Assembly (NCBI GenBank): GCA_963718295.1 | Contig: CAVQYV010000007.1 | Location: forward strand, 58,292 to 122,291 | DNA length: 64,000 nucleotides | Reading direction: 5' to 3' | From: CAVQYV01 sp963718295 [NCBI: uncultured Methylomirabilota bacterium] | GTDB taxonomy: Bacteria > Methylomirabilota > Methylomirabilia > CAVQYV01 | In this document: one piece after another, positions 19,319 to 29,622 of the stretch | How the letters are laid out: the number at the start of each line of letters is the position of its first letter | Position numbering within the stretch: position 1 is the stretch's first letter | Made by a program: the position numbers and the translations under genes | Notes under the pieces: model-generated | Databases searched by the model: none | Told to the model about the DNA's origin: nothing | Seen by the model: the letters and a program-made list of their open reading frames with translations, nothing else

Positions 19319-20632
19319 ATGATGAAGCCAACCGTTGCCATCGTCGGGCGTCCCAACGTGGGAAAGTCGACCCTCTTCAATCGTTTATCGGGCCTCCGAA
19401 AGGCGATCGTGGACGATCATCCGGGGGTAACCCGAGATCGAAATATCGCTCCCGTTTTTTGGAGAGACCGGGAATTTCTCCTGATAGATACGGGGGGATT
19501 TGAACCCGAGGCCAAAGAGGGACTGGCGGCCAGGGTCCGCGATCAGGTCCGGCTCGCCATAGAGGAGGCGGATCTCATCCTATTTCTGGTGAGTGCCCGG
19601 GATGGCCTCAATCCCCTGGATGAGGAGATCAGCCGGATATTGCGAAGAGACTGGCGGAAATCCGTATTTCTGGTCGTCAACAAGGCGGATTCGCCTCAGC
19701 AAGAGAAAGAATCCGTGGAATTCCTGGGCCTGGGCCTCCCCGACCATTTCCTCATCTCCGCGGAACAGGGTCGGGGGTTGGGTGAACTTCTGGATGCCGT
19801 TTACGACCACCTTCCCTTATCGAAAGAGGAGGGCAATCAAGACAGGGTTCACAAGATCGCAGTCGTGGGCCGCCCCAACGTGGGGAAGTCCTCCCTCCTC
19901 AACCGTATCCTGGGATCGGAAAGGGTGATCGTCTCGGACCAGCCGGGAACCACCCGAGATTCGATAGACACCCCTTTCTGCCATCATGGGCGTTGCTATC
20001 TTTTGGTCGATACGGCCGGAATCAGAAGGCCGAGCAAGGTGTCGCAGAGCTGGGAGCGATACAGCGTGATGCGGGCCATAAGGGCCCTGGGAAGGTCGGA
20101 CTTTGCGCTGATCCTTTTGGATGCCACAGCGGGAATCACCGTCCAGGATAACAAAATCGCTGCTCTGGCCGAGGAAAAGGGATGCTCCAGCCTGCTTCTG
20201 GTCAATAAGTGGGACTTGGTTCCCCGGAGCGCACATTCGGAGAGGGATTTTGAGCTTGATATTGGAAGGAAAATGAGATATTTGGATTATACTCCCGTCC
20301 TATTCATTTCTGCCCTTACCGGCAGAGGCGTGGAAAGGATCTTCCCCGAGATAGAAAGGATGATGGAGGAGAGGGAGAAGAGGGTAGGAACCCATTTGCT
20401 CAACCGGGTTTTGCAGGAGGCAGTGGAGTCTCATCAAGTGCCTGCCTCCGGAGGGAAGCCGATCAGGATCCTTTACGGAACCCAATTTGGGATCAGCCCT
20501 CCCACATTCGTCTTTTTTGCGAACCGGCCTGAGGGTATCCAACCTTCTTATCGGCGCTATCTTTCCAACAGGCTTCGAGAGGCCTTCGGTTTCAGAGGAG
20601 CCCCCATTCGCCTGATCTTTCGAAAGAGATAA
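19319..20632 (+). CDS. der: Ribosome biogenesis GTPase Der (EngA)
   Basis: A 437-residue protein with two tandem GTPase domains, each with a full P-loop (GRPNVGKSTLFNRL near residue 10 and GRPNVGKSSLLNRI near residue 184). Two NKxD motifs (NKAD and NKWD) and a C-terminal KH-like domain are also present. It is needed for 50S subunit maturation. Start ATG 19319, with an adjacent in-frame ATG 19322 as alternative. It is 20 bases upstream of a signalling gene. Confidence 0.96.
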   Translation: MMKPTVAIVGRPNVGKSTLFNRLSGLRKAIVDDHPGVTRDRNIAPVFWRDREFLLIDTGGFEPEAKEGLAARVRDQVRLAIEEADLILFLVSARDGLNPLDEEISRILRRDWRKSVFLVVNKADSPQQEKESVEFLGLGLPDHFLISAEQGRGLGELLDAVYDHLPLSKEEGNQDRVHKIAVVGRPNVGKSSLLNRILGSERVIVSDQPGTTRDSIDTPFCHHGRCYLLVDTAGIRRPSKVSQSWERYSVMRAIRALGRSDFALILLDATAGITVQDNKIAALAEEKGCSSLLLVNKWDLVPRSAHSERDFELDIGRKMRYLDYTPVLFISALTGRGVERIFPEIERMMEEREKRVGTHLLNRVLQEAVESHQVPASGGKPIRILYGTQFGISPPTFVFFANRPEGIQPSYRRYLSNRLREAFGFRGAPIRLIFRKR

Positions 20633-20652
20633 CCAAAAGGGGGAGAAAAGCC

Positions 20653-22611
20653 ATGGCTGGGGATAAAATCCTGGCGATCGATGACGAGATTTCCTACCGC
20701 ACCCTGTATCGTGATCTCCTCGCACCGGAGGGATACGTGGTTCATGTGGCGGAAAATGCAGGAATGGCACTTCGGCTATGGAGGAAAGAGAGATTTGACC
20801 TCATCATAGCGGATCACTCCATGGAAGGGATCAACGGGATTCAGCTTCTGGAGTTGGTCAGGGAACTGGATCCCGTCCTCCCGGTGGTGATCGCCGGACC
20901 CGAGGATGCCCAGGAGACGATACTGGCCCTCAGGAAGGGGGCCATAGACTATGTGAACAAGCCTTTTGATCCCGAGGAATTCAAGTCAGCAATCCGTGCC
21001 ATTCTGGAGCGATCGCAGATCCTGAGAGAAAAGACCTCTCCCGTTGCCCCAAGCCAGGGAGTCCGGGAGCCATCGAGGATTTTGGAAGTCCTGGAGAAGG
21101 CGAGAGAGATCCTGTTGACGACCACCGGAGAGGCGGCCTTTCAATCGCTGCTCAACCTGGCCCTGGATGTGAGCATGGCCTCCAAGGGAGGTTTTCTGTG
21201 GCGGGAAAGAGACTCCTCCAGCTACCGGCTGAGAGCCCAAAGAGGTCTTTTTGCCCCTCCCCTCCTTCCTCCTACCATAACCGGAGGACAAGGGATCATC
21301 GGGGCCATTCTCGCCAAAGGAAGTCCTGCGATCCTCGGTCCGATCAAGGAAGAGACCAAGGAGACCTTCTTCGGAAAGGCCGGCACGTTGATCCTCCCCA
21401 TTGAGAGAATGGGGGAAGTGCTGGGGGGGATTATCCTGGGAGATAAGCTCGCCGGGGACCCCTTCGTCCAGGGGGACGTGGACTCGCTGACTCCGATCGC
21501 CCATGCGGCCTCCCTTCAGTTGGAAAGGTTGGCGAAGCCACCTTCCGAAGAGGCAGAGAGAAGAGAGGCATTTCTCGAGGGCTTTCAGCTCCTCGTCGAC
21601 CAGGCGTCCCTCGAGGACCTGGTAGATAAGGAGATCAAGAAGTCGCAGCGGTATGGGAGAAGCTTCTCGGTTGCCCTGATGAACCTGGATGAGCTTCGCA
21701 CCAGCATCGAGAGGGCGGTTTCAATCACCCCTCAGGAAGTCAATCGGCAGCTATATGAGTCGATTCTTCAAACCATTCGGTCCGCCGATATCGCTGCGCG
21801 CATGGAGAACGGAGAAGTCGGTCTTCTGTTGCCGGAGACCAATCATCAGGGGGCCATTGCTGCGGCCCGGCGGATTCGCCATGCGGTTCAGGAGCTACAG
21901 ATTCTGCATGGGATCTCTTTGGCTAGCCCATCTCCCATCGTCCTGGGGATTGCCTGTTTTCCCGAACACGGCCTGAGCAAGGATGAGCTCTTTGATCGGG
22001 TACGGCAGGCGATGATGCGTTCAGCAGAAAGCGCCTCTCGATTCGAGAGCCTCTGGGGGTACATCGATAAGCTGATATCGGAGGCGAGGATCACATCCGA
22101 ACTCCTGGGGGCCCTATCTGGATCTCGGGAGAAGAGGGCAGAAGAATTCGCCTCCTTGATGAAGGATTCCGATCAACCCCTGCCGACGGGTGCCCACAGC
22201 AAGGAGCTGCAGTATGTGGCATCCTGGGAGGACTTCCAGGTCTTCTGCCACTATGTTGAAGATAAGATCCTGGAGAGACTGGCCGGGGAGGGGATATTCT
22301 ACGTGGGATTGAGGGAGCTGAGTCATCTTGAACCAAAGTTAGAGAAATACTACCGGATGATGGAGAATGGCGTCAAGGTCTTTGTCTTTGCCAAGGACGA
22401 TTGGGAGGGGTGGGATCCGCGGGAAATCACACCCATCGTGACCGAGGATCCAGCGCTATTGGAGTATTCGTTTTTCATCTATTATGGGGTCTCTGCCTGC
22501 TACGCGCTGATGGGAAGGCAGCGAGAAAAAGAAGGGATGTCTGGCTTCTTCACCATCAGCGAGTTCCTGGTAAATGAAATCATGAAGAAGATCACCGGAA
22601 CCTATCTGTAA
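20653..22611 (+). CDS. Multidomain response regulator: REC, GAF-like, degenerate GGDEF-like, DICT-like
   Basis: A 652-residue cytoplasmic protein with a good GGGGGAG ribosome site. Residues 5-120 are a receiver domain with the acidic pair (AIDDE), phospho-acceptor Asp in LIIADHSMEG and Lys in NKPF; the usual switch Thr/Ser is replaced in VVIAGPED. Residues about 150-300 look GAF-like. Residues about 315-470 have the layout of a diguanylate cyclase, but the GGDEF position reads MENGEVGLLLP, so it should not make c-di-GMP. The last 120 residues resemble the DICT sensory domain. It probably integrates phospho-transfer with a ligand or redox signal; the partner kinase is not in the window. Confidence 0.65.
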   Translation: MAGDKILAIDDEISYRTLYRDLLAPEGYVVHVAENAGMALRLWRKERFDLIIADHSMEGINGIQLLELVRELDPVLPVVIAGPEDAQETILALRKGAIDYVNKPFDPEEFKSAIRAILERSQILREKTSPVAPSQGVREPSRILEVLEKAREILLTTTGEAAFQSLLNLALDVSMASKGGFLWRERDSSSYRLRAQRGLFAPPLLPPTITGGQGIIGAILAKGSPAILGPIKEETKETFFGKAGTLILPIERMGEVLGGIILGDKLAGDPFVQGDVDSLTPIAHAASLQLERLAKPPSEEAERREAFLEGFQLLVDQASLEDLVDKEIKKSQRYGRSFSVALMNLDELRTSIERAVSITPQEVNRQLYESILQTIRSADIAARMENGEVGLLLPETNHQGAIAAARRIRHAVQELQILHGISLASPSPIVLGIACFPEHGLSKDELFDRVRQAMMRSAESASRFESLWGYIDKLISEARITSELLGALSGSREKRAEEFASLMKDSDQPLPTGAHSKELQYVASWEDFQVFCHYVEDKILERLAGEGIFYVGLRELSHLEPKLEKYYRMMENGVKVFVFAKDDWEGWDPREITPIVTEDPALLEYSFFIYYGVSACYALMGRQREKEGMSGFFTISEFLVNEIMKKITGTYL

Positions 22612-22808
22612 GGCTGCGAAGCCGGTCTATGATTCCGAAAATCCGTCTCTCTTCAATGGAAGCGAAGGAGAGGGGAATCACGGAGTAAAGTGGGCCTCCA
22701 ATTGGATCTTCGGAGGCTCGATGAATTTTGGGAAAGGCGAGAGCCTCCGGTGAGCGATGGGGTTTCAGAATACTGCCTGGCTGGAGCGCGCAGCAAGGGA
22801 AGGGATAA

Positions 22809-23860
22809 GTGAGCTTGAAGCAAGGGAATTCCCTGCGGCAGATACGAGAGGCAAACGAGGCCAAGATCTTCTCCCCTTTCGCCCAATTGAGTTCCCGAAC
22901 TCGGGGCCGGGAACGACAGGAAGCAGAATGCCCGATTCGCCCAGCCTTCCAACACGACCGGGATCGCATCCTTCATTCCAAAGCCTTTCGGCGGCTCATC
23001 CACAAGACCCAGGTCTTCCTCTCACCCTGGGGAGATCACTATCGGACGCGCTTGACCCACACCCTGGAGGTTTCTCAGATCGGGCGGACGATCGCCCGGG
23101 CCCTGCAGTTGAACGAAGATCTGGCCGAGTCCATTGCCCTGGGCCATGACCTTGGCCACACGCCTTTTGGCCACGCGGGGGAGGATGTGCTCGATGAGAT
23201 CATGCCCGGAGGTTTCTCCCATCATGAACAGAGCCTGCGTGTGGTCCGCGTCCTGGAGAACAATGGCCTGGGGCTCAATCTGACCCTGGAGGTTCAGGAT
23301 GGGATTCTGAGACATTCCAAGGGGAGGAAGGACTTTCTGGTCGGGGGGAGAAAGATGGTCCCCTCACCTTGGAAGGGGAGGTGATCCGGGCTGCGGATGT
23401 GATTGCCTATATCAATCACGATATCGACGATGCCTTGAGGGCGGGCATGATTGGGGCGAGCGACCTTCCTGCGGATTGTTCCGGGACCTTGGGGGATACG
23501 CATTCCGCTCGAATCCACACCATGGTTTCCGATCTGCTCTCTCAAAGCGCCGATTCCCCTCATCTTCGAATGGCCCCAAAGGTCCATGAGGCCACCTTGA
23601 GGCTGCGGGATTTCCTCTTCGATAAGGTCTATTTGGACCTAAGGACATTGCAAGAAATGGAGAAGGCGACCCGTATCCTCAAGGAGTTGTTCGAATACTA
23701 TGTGGATCACCTTTCCGAGTTGCCCGAGGAGATCTTGAGAGTAAATTCGGGGTCTTCAAGGGAACGAGCGGTGTGCGATTTCTTGGCAGGGATGACCGAT
23801 CGCTACGCCATGATGACCTTCGAGAGACTCTTTTTGCCTCAGCCCTGGATGATCCTTTAA
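22809..23860 (+). pseudogene. dgt: Deoxyguanosinetriphosphate triphosphohydrolase-like protein, frameshifted
   Basis: GTG 22809 follows AAGGGAAGG. The first frame encodes the HD phosphohydrolase core: [27 protein letters not shown] and [15 protein letters not shown]. Near 23345, in a run of six G, the frame is lost; adding one G would join it to [26 protein letters not shown] in the next frame, ending at 23860. The full product would be about 350 residues, normal for short dGTPase-like proteins that hydrolyse dNTPs to deoxynucleosides and triphosphate. The lesion lies in a homopolymer, so a sequencing error is quite possible. Confidence 0.85.
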
Positions 23861-23886
23861 ACGATGGACAAGGTGGGATTGGGGCG

Positions 23887-25368
23887 GTGAGCCAGGGGGA
23901 TGGATTGAGCGAGTCCTGCAGATATGATGCGATCCTTTGTGGTCTGGGCATGGAGGCGCTGACCTTGGGGGCCCTGCTGGCAAAGCGCGGACAGAAGGTC
24001 TTGCTCTTGGACTGGGATGACGAACCTGGGGCTCTGCCCTTTCTCTGCCAGGACGGATTTGTATTCGATTCATTCCCCTCCTTCTGGATGGGGATGCATC
24101 CGGAACGGCCACATCCGGCCTTGGCGGAATTGGGTCTGGTGGTCGAGTGGCAGCCGCTCGATCCTGGATTGCAGGTGATCCTTCCTCGCCATCGTCTGAA
24201 TCTCTATGCACGGGAGGATCTCTTCTGGGGAGAGATGAAGCGGGAGTTTCCCCATGTCAACGAGAGGCTGGAAATCCTCTTCAGCCGCCTGGAAGGCCTC
24301 CGAGGCAAGATGGAGGAACCTATGGAAAGGGAATTCGCGGACCCCCCCAGGACCTTGAAGGCCAAATGGTCCCAGTGGAGGCGCGTGTCCTTCTCTCCCT
24401 TTTCCGCGCTCCTGCGGGGAGGGATGCCTTCCTTATCTCCTCATCTGAAAATAGTGGGGGAAGGTGAAGGAGCCTCCTCGCTGATCGATGTCCTCCTTCT
24501 AGGTTTCGGAGGGACGAAAGGCGAGAATTGCAGCTCCGTTTTTGCCTCAGTCCTCTTTGGCCTTCTGCGGGAGAAGCTCTATTATCCCCATGGGGGGGCG
24601 AAGAGAGTTCATGAAACCCTCTCGGCCTGCTTCATAGAGAACGGGGGAGAGATACGGCCTATCTCCCGTCCTGTCCAAATTCTTCTGGAGGGAAAAGAGG
24701 TCAAGGGGATCAGGATGACGGAGGGAGTAGAGTTGCATAGCAGGATCCTGGTGGGAGGCCCAGGCCTCTGGGAGATCTACTCGGCTGCCGGGAATCGGCA
24801 TGACAGTCCTCGGCAAGATCGTAGGCCCCCGCTCAACCAATATCTGGTATTATTTCTGGGCGTGGCCCAAGCGGTCATACACCCGGAAATGAAAGAACAC
24901 CTCCTCCTTCTGCCAAAATCGGCCCAATCCTCTGCCGATGGACGTCCGATCTGGATGCTCCTGAATCCAAAGAGAGAGCAGGTGAGAGCCCCGGAGGGCA
25001 AGAGGGCCCTCTCCATCATGGTACCATTACCAGGCAATTGGCGAGGGAATAGGGCGGAACTGCAAGCGAAGGCTGAGGAGCTTCTCGGGGACTTGGAGGA
25101 ATTCATGCCCTTCCTCTCCCAACATATTCATTTCCAGCGAGTCGGTTTCCATCGGTCCTTCTCCATGTTGCAACCAGGCAGAAGATGGGGGCTCCGGTTG
25201 GCCATCTCCCCCTTGAAGCAAATGGGATATCCCGGCCTTCGCACGTTCTCTCCCCAAAAGAACCTTTTCTTTATCGGGGAGTTGCCCGCTTTTGGAGTCG
25301 GACTCAGGGCCCGTATGGATGCGGCATATTACTGGGCGAACCTCCTCGCCCCTTCCGTGGAGGGATGA
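23887..25368 (+). CDS. FAD/NAD(P)-binding oxidoreductase (phytoene desaturase-like fold)
   Basis: About 493 residues from a proposed GTG 23887; an open frame extends upstream to 23773 but would overlap dgt. A dinucleotide fold opens the protein (YDAILCGLGMEALTLGALLAKRGQKVLLLDWD), with the acidic end of the second strand expected for FAD. The C terminus has FFIGELPAFGVGLRARMDAAYYWA, the pattern seen in carotenoid-isomerase/desaturase and Rab-GDI-like flavoproteins. The substrate is unknown. It overlaps the next gene (a PATAN response regulator) by ATGA, suggesting shared regulation rather than metabolism. Confidence 0.6.
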   Translation: MSQGDGLSESCRYDAILCGLGMEALTLGALLAKRGQKVLLLDWDDEPGALPFLCQDGFVFDSFPSFWMGMHPERPHPALAELGLVVEWQPLDPGLQVILPRHRLNLYAREDLFWGEMKREFPHVNERLEILFSRLEGLRGKMEEPMEREFADPPRTLKAKWSQWRRVSFSPFSALLRGGMPSLSPHLKIVGEGEGASSLIDVLLLGFGGTKGENCSSVFASVLFGLLREKLYYPHGGAKRVHETLSACFIENGGEIRPISRPVQILLEGKEVKGIRMTEGVELHSRILVGGPGLWEIYSAAGNRHDSPRQDRRPPLNQYLVLFLGVAQAVIHPEMKEHLLLLPKSAQSSADGRPIWMLLNPKREQVRAPEGKRALSIMVPLPGNWRGNRAELQAKAEELLGDLEEFMPFLSQHIHFQRVGFHRSFSMLQPGRRWGLRLAISPLKQMGYPGLRTFSPQKNLFFIGELPAFGVGLRARMDAAYYWANLLAPSVEG

Positions 25369-26318
25369 GAGAAAAGATGAAAAAGAAGGTTTTGCTTGTC
25401 GACGATGATCGCCTGATCCTGGAGATGTTGACCTTCGGACTTCAGCGAATGGACATGGAGATCAGGACGGCCGCCAATGGCGTGGAAGCACTGCAGATCG
25501 CTTGGGACTTCCAGCCTGACATCATCATCATGGACATTATGATGCCCATGATCGACGGCATGGAAGCCGCCACCATCCTCAAGAACCATCCCCGCACCAG
25601 CAAGATTCCCATCATTTTCATCTCGGGCAAGGGAACTCCTCCCGAGGATACGGCGACCCTCGCTGAGGCCTACATACCGAAGCCCTTTAAGATAGAGGAT
25701 CTGGTTTCTCGAATTGACTCGGTTCTGCAAGGGAGGGAGTCCCTCGATAGGGAAATCAAGCGGGAAAGGGACTTCTTCGGCAAGCTTTCCTTGATCGGAC
25801 TTGCCGATTTGATCCAATTGCTGGAACAGGGAAGAAATAGCGGAGTCCTTTCCCTCTCTGCGGGGGAGAAAGAAGGCCTCGTCTACTTCCAGGATGGAAG
25901 GGTCCTCGATGCTGCCGTCGGCGCGCGCAGAGGGAAGAGGGCGGTCTATCACCTCCTCTCATGGAACGGAGGCGACTTCAGCTTTCGAACGGAGGCGATC
26001 TCGGTCACTCCAGCCATCTATTCCTCGGCCACCGAACTCGTATTGGAGGGAATGCGGCGGTTGGACGAGAGGCAGCGGCTCATCTCCGAGCTGCCTGACC
26101 TCAGTACGGTCCTGGTGGTCAGGTCCCAGGTGAAAGAAAAATTAGGTTCAAGGAAGCTTTCGCCAGATCTGAAATCCTTTCTGGAGATTTTCAACGGGAA
26201 CAGAACACTGAATCAGATCGTCGAGGAGGGCGGCGAGGAAGAGATCGATACTCTGGAACGCATTCTGAAGCTCTATTCCGCCGGTTTCCTGGAGCCCTTG
26301 TCATCTAATCATGGATGA
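25365..26318 (+). CDS. Response regulator with REC and PATAN (DUF4388) domains
   Basis: A 317-residue protein. REC residues 5-120 have VLLVDDDR, the phospho-acceptor Asp in IIIMDIMMP, Ser in FISGKG and Lys in IPKPFKIED, so phosphorylation is plausible. A DUF4388/PATAN domain follows (SLIGLADLIQLLEQGRNSG, then VYFQDGRVLDA), a module common in Deltaproteobacteria gliding and polarity regulators. ATG 25365 overlaps the upstream stop; ATG 25377 is better spaced from GGAGGG and may be the real start. There is no DNA-binding domain. Confidence 0.8.
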   Translation: MREKMKKKVLLVDDDRLILEMLTFGLQRMDMEIRTAANGVEALQIAWDFQPDIIIMDIMMPMIDGMEAATILKNHPRTSKIPIIFISGKGTPPEDTATLAEAYIPKPFKIEDLVSRIDSVLQGRESLDREIKRERDFFGKLSLIGLADLIQLLEQGRNSGVLSLSAGEKEGLVYFQDGRVLDAAVGARRGKRAVYHLLSWNGGDFSFRTEAISVTPAIYSSATELVLEGMRRLDERQRLISELPDLSTVLVVRSQVKEKLGSRKLSPDLKSFLEIFNGNRTLNQIVEEGGEEEIDTLERILKLYSAGFLEPLSSNHG

Positions 26319-27016
26319 GAGCTCAGTTCCAAGCCTCCGGATGCCTGCCTTTCCCTCGACCTATCGAGACCGGCAGATTAGACCCGGTTCTTCCTGATCC
26401 GCCTTGGCTTCCCGACCACTTCCCACATTGGCCTCAATCCCTGCAGGAGGCAAAGGCCCTCCGGAAAGGGTTGCGGGAACAAATCCGTCTTTCTGATCCG
26501 GGCTGCTCCATCGAACCATAGCCGCCGCCGACGTCGCCTCTTGGGAAGAAGGAAATTGGGCACGATCTTCGCTCAACGCTCACATCTTCTCTGGGAGCAG
26601 GGATTCTGGGGGGAAAAAAAGTCCTGACATAGAAAAGCATTGACATTATGTCCTTCAGATATCAATTACGAATATTAATTCTGTGCCCTCGGATAACTCG
26701 CTTTGGGTGTCGTACCGATGAAGCAGGAGGTCTTCTGGCTCTGAGGCGAGTTGGTTCGTAATAGTAATAAGGTAATAGAGCAGAGAACGAAAGGCCTGAT
26801 CCAGAAGGTCCCATCGCAAAGCCCCCCGTGGGGGATACAACCCTGCAGGAGGCTTTTTTGTTTTTGTCCAGGGAAAAACAAGGGCATTCCGAGCCAAAGG
26901 ATGGCTCTGGTATTCCCCCCGATCTCGATGTTGCGAAAAGGAGGTGAGGGGAACCGCGGACTAAGTTGCAGAAAATATAGCTTGCAAGACAAGGGTTTAG
27001 GAGAAAGGAGAATGTA
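26319..27016. other. Intergenic stretch before the subtilase gene
   Basis: About 700 bases with no coding frame I can support on either strand. It holds TTGACA at 26640-26645 without a good -10 at the right distance (CAATTA at 26663), and a structured G/C-rich segment ending in a T run at 26818-26863 (listed separately). The rest shows nothing recognised. Confidence 0.5.
26818..26863 (+). terminator. Hairpin with T run in the subtilase leader (attenuator or terminator)
   Basis: AAAGCC pairs with GGCTTT and encloses a CCCC-CGTG-GGGG hairpin and a CCTGCAGG palindrome; TTTTTTGTTTTTG follows. It sits about 155 bases upstream of the subtilase start and could end a short leader transcript, so regulation by termination is possible. 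No known riboswitch consensus was matched with confidence. Confidence 0.45.
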
Positions 27017-29081
27017 ATGAAACTGAAGATCCTATTGTTGACCATGTGTATCTTGCTTCTTTCGGGCAGTTCGATGGCTTTGGAGCCAAGCAAGAAGGTC
27101 GGCTATGGGTTTGGCCCCGGCCTGGAGCCCGGCAAGGATTTTGTCGCCGGCCAGCTGATCGTTAAAGCGAAGCCGGGCCTTAGCGTCAATGGGTTCAACA
27201 GGCTGCCTCTGCCGCCGGTATCCAAGTAGCCAAGGGGATCAAGGCGGCTCTCCTCCTGCAGTTCGCGTCAGAACAAGGGGCGATCGATGCTGTGTTTGTA
27301 CTCGCCAGTCGTTCCGACGTGGCATTTGTGGAAAGAAACGGCTTTATGCGGATTGCACCCGAGCCGAAGCTTTCCACGCAGAAATGCGGGGGATGCGACC
27401 GCGCAGCCAAGGGAGACGTGGGGCCCCAATCTGTGTCGGATTGGTGGACGGGGTACCAGTACTATCTTACGGTGATTCGCAAATCGGCTGACCTCGGTTC
27501 TCTCCCTGATTCTCCTCCGACCGTGGCAGTCATCGATACCGGCGTGGACTATACCCATATCGAGCTCCGCGGCAAAGTCCTTTTGGGGAAGAATTGCGTT
27601 GCTGACAGTATGGACCCGCTGGACGACAACGGCCACGGCACGCATCTGGCCGGAATCATCGCTGCCAAGGTGAATGGCTCTTACGGTGAGGGGGTATGCG
27701 ACAAGTGCATGATATTGGCGGTGAAGGTCCTGGGAAGTAATGGGATCGGCACCTTCTTCGATATCGCCGCTGGAATGCAATACGCGAGAACCTATACCAA
27801 TCCAAGTTATCCGCCAGTCAAGATCATCAACATGGCCTTCGGGGGACCGAACAGCGCGCTCATAGCAGCCGAGGTCTTGGCGATCAAGAGTGCAGGAAAG
27901 CTCCTCGCTGCCTCCGCCGGGGATGACAACACCACTGACACAACCAATGCCTATCCGGGCGCGGACCCCAATACCGCCCTTCGGGTCATGGCCACCAATG
28001 GGGTGGACTGCCGGGCATGGTTCTCCAATTTCAGTCCCTCTACGGCTCCCACTCAATACAACATTGCTGCCCCGGGATGGAACATCTACTCAACCCCCCC
28101 GATTGTAGGGTTTCAGCTTATGTCCGGGACCTCCCAGGCCTGCTCCATTGTGTCAGGAGTTGCGTCGTTGGTCTGGGGGCGATATCCTTCTCTTACCGCC
28201 ACTCAATTGGTAACCCGCTTGACAAATTATGGAAAGAGCACTGGTTGTGGTTTTCCCGTCAACACCAAGAGGGTGGACTTGAGAAGGGCGTTGTTGAAGA
28301 CCACGGAGACAGCCATTGTAGGAGGTGTTCGCGATCCCTTCACGGGCCTGCCACCCGATCGGTATTCCCACACTGCCGTTGCTAAGTTGCTTTCAGACTC
28401 GACCGTGCTGGCAAGCGATGAGGTCAATGCAGGGGGCTTCTATGAGATGGCTGGGCTGACAGCCGGGACCGGCGCGAGCCTCAGTGTGGAGCGGTCCGGA
28501 TATATCTCTACACCGCTCCGATCCAATATTACGATCTCTTCGGGACTAGTAGCCGGCCCCTTTTTGGATGCCTTCCCCCAGGCAAGGACTGCTGGGAATG
28601 CCACGATCACTTTGGACTGGAAAACCAGTCAGCCGGTTGCCTTAGCTCCAGGGTTGGCAAAAGCCAAATTGGGCTGGGAGCTGGACCTATATGTGAAAAC
28701 GCCTGATGGGACCTATGTGGGCGGAGACAACCAGGGAGATCTTTTACCGTGCCCTATGTCAAGATGCCCCGGGATTCCTCCGTCGACCTTCTTCCCATGG
28801 AGACTATTGTCATCTCGAACTCTGCGCCCGATGGCGAGTATAAGGTATTCGCGGACAAACCGGTCTGTGCGGGTCTTCCAGTCAGGTGGAATAACTCATG
28901 GACCTATTCCCAGGCCTCGGTTCAGGTCTACAACGGAGGTACCCTGATCAGTCCCTACTATGCTGCTCCGCCCATAGCGTGTGGAAGTGTCTATCGCTAT
29001 TGGCGTATCGGCAACCTCACAAAAGCCGGGACTTCCCTTACCTGGTCGGAGGTGAATACTTGCACTAGCAGCAAGCCCTGA
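27017..29081 (+). pseudogene. Secreted subtilisin-like serine protease (S8), split by two frameshifts
   Basis: The signal peptide is LKILLLTMCILLLSGSSMA, followed by a propeptide (FVAGQLIVKAKPG). The frame breaks near 27200 and resumes as AASAAGIQVAKGIKAALLLQ. The catalytic domain then has Asp in VAVIDTGVDY, His in NGHGTHLAGII and Ser in SGTSQACSIVSGVASL. The oxyanion-hole Asn of the usual AAGN motif is Asp here (ASAGDDN), as in proprotein convertase PC2. A second one-base loss in a T run near 28745 shifts to YVKMPRDSSVDLLP and a C-terminal beta-rich domain ending at 29081. Repaired, it would be about 690 residues. It could be exported by Sec, and the type II system at 55-57 kb is a candidate for the outer membrane step. 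Confidence 0.8.
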
Positions 29082-29593
29082 GGACCTCTGCAGGGAAGAA
29101 GGACCACGGTAATGAGGAAATAGGAGCAGTAGAAGTCCTGCCGATGATTTATCGGGACTGCGAAAGCCCTTCGGGAAGGTTCATGCCCGGAGGGCTTTCT
29201 TGTTTGGAGAACGCGGGGCGCTGACGAGGAATAATGCGCTAAGGGGCAAAGGTGCTAACTGGGAGGATGTCGGTCCTGAAGCGACCCGATGAATTGTCTG
29301 GCAACCAGCCCCCTCGTTATTGCTATATCCAGGAGCAGATCCGCTCTCAACTCATTGAACTGAATCCTGATTCATAGCCTTCAGTCTGGTGGTGCAAGGG
29401 TGGGCCGAGTTGGTCAGCTTGATGCGTTAAGATCTGCCTTCTGCTGTTTAGAACTTCGATTAGGGCCATCCTTGAACCTGCTCATCCGGCCGGCATGGCC
29501 CGAAGGAAGTGACGAGAGGCCGTACACCATATTTAGCGAAGTCGTTCGCCTTCGGCAGGATTCGTCTGGAACGATTTCCTATCCGGATTTTTC
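29082..29593. other. Intergenic stretch between subtilase and mdh operon
   Basis: About 500 bases before the mdh promoter. Apart from the terminator at 29163-29202 and a short imperfect hairpin just before it (AGTCC..CGAT with ATCGGGACT, 29133-29158), no gene, tRNA or repeat was recognised. Short open frames here have no family resemblance. Confidence 0.5.
29163..29202 (+). terminator. Rho-independent terminator after the subtilase gene
   Basis: AAAGCCCT pairs with AGGGCTTT, with an inner CGGG/CCCG helix, followed by CTTGTTT. It resembles the leader hairpin upstream of the same gene. Confidence 0.65.
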
Positions 29594-29622
29594 TTGACAG
29601 TTTTGGGTTTCTTAGGTATTAA
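29594..29622 (+). promoter_or_regulatory. Promoter of the mdh-fum-suc-kor operon
   Basis: TTGACA, a 17-base spacer, then TATTAA, giving a leader of about 190 bases before mdh. No other comparable promoter is seen until korC, which supports one long transcript. Confidence 0.7.

Noticed and set aside
26750-26863. c-di-GMP (GEMM) or cGAMP riboswitch
   Set aside because: Only the short CGCAAAGCC string matches; the paired helices, tetraloop and receptor expected upstream and downstream are not evident.
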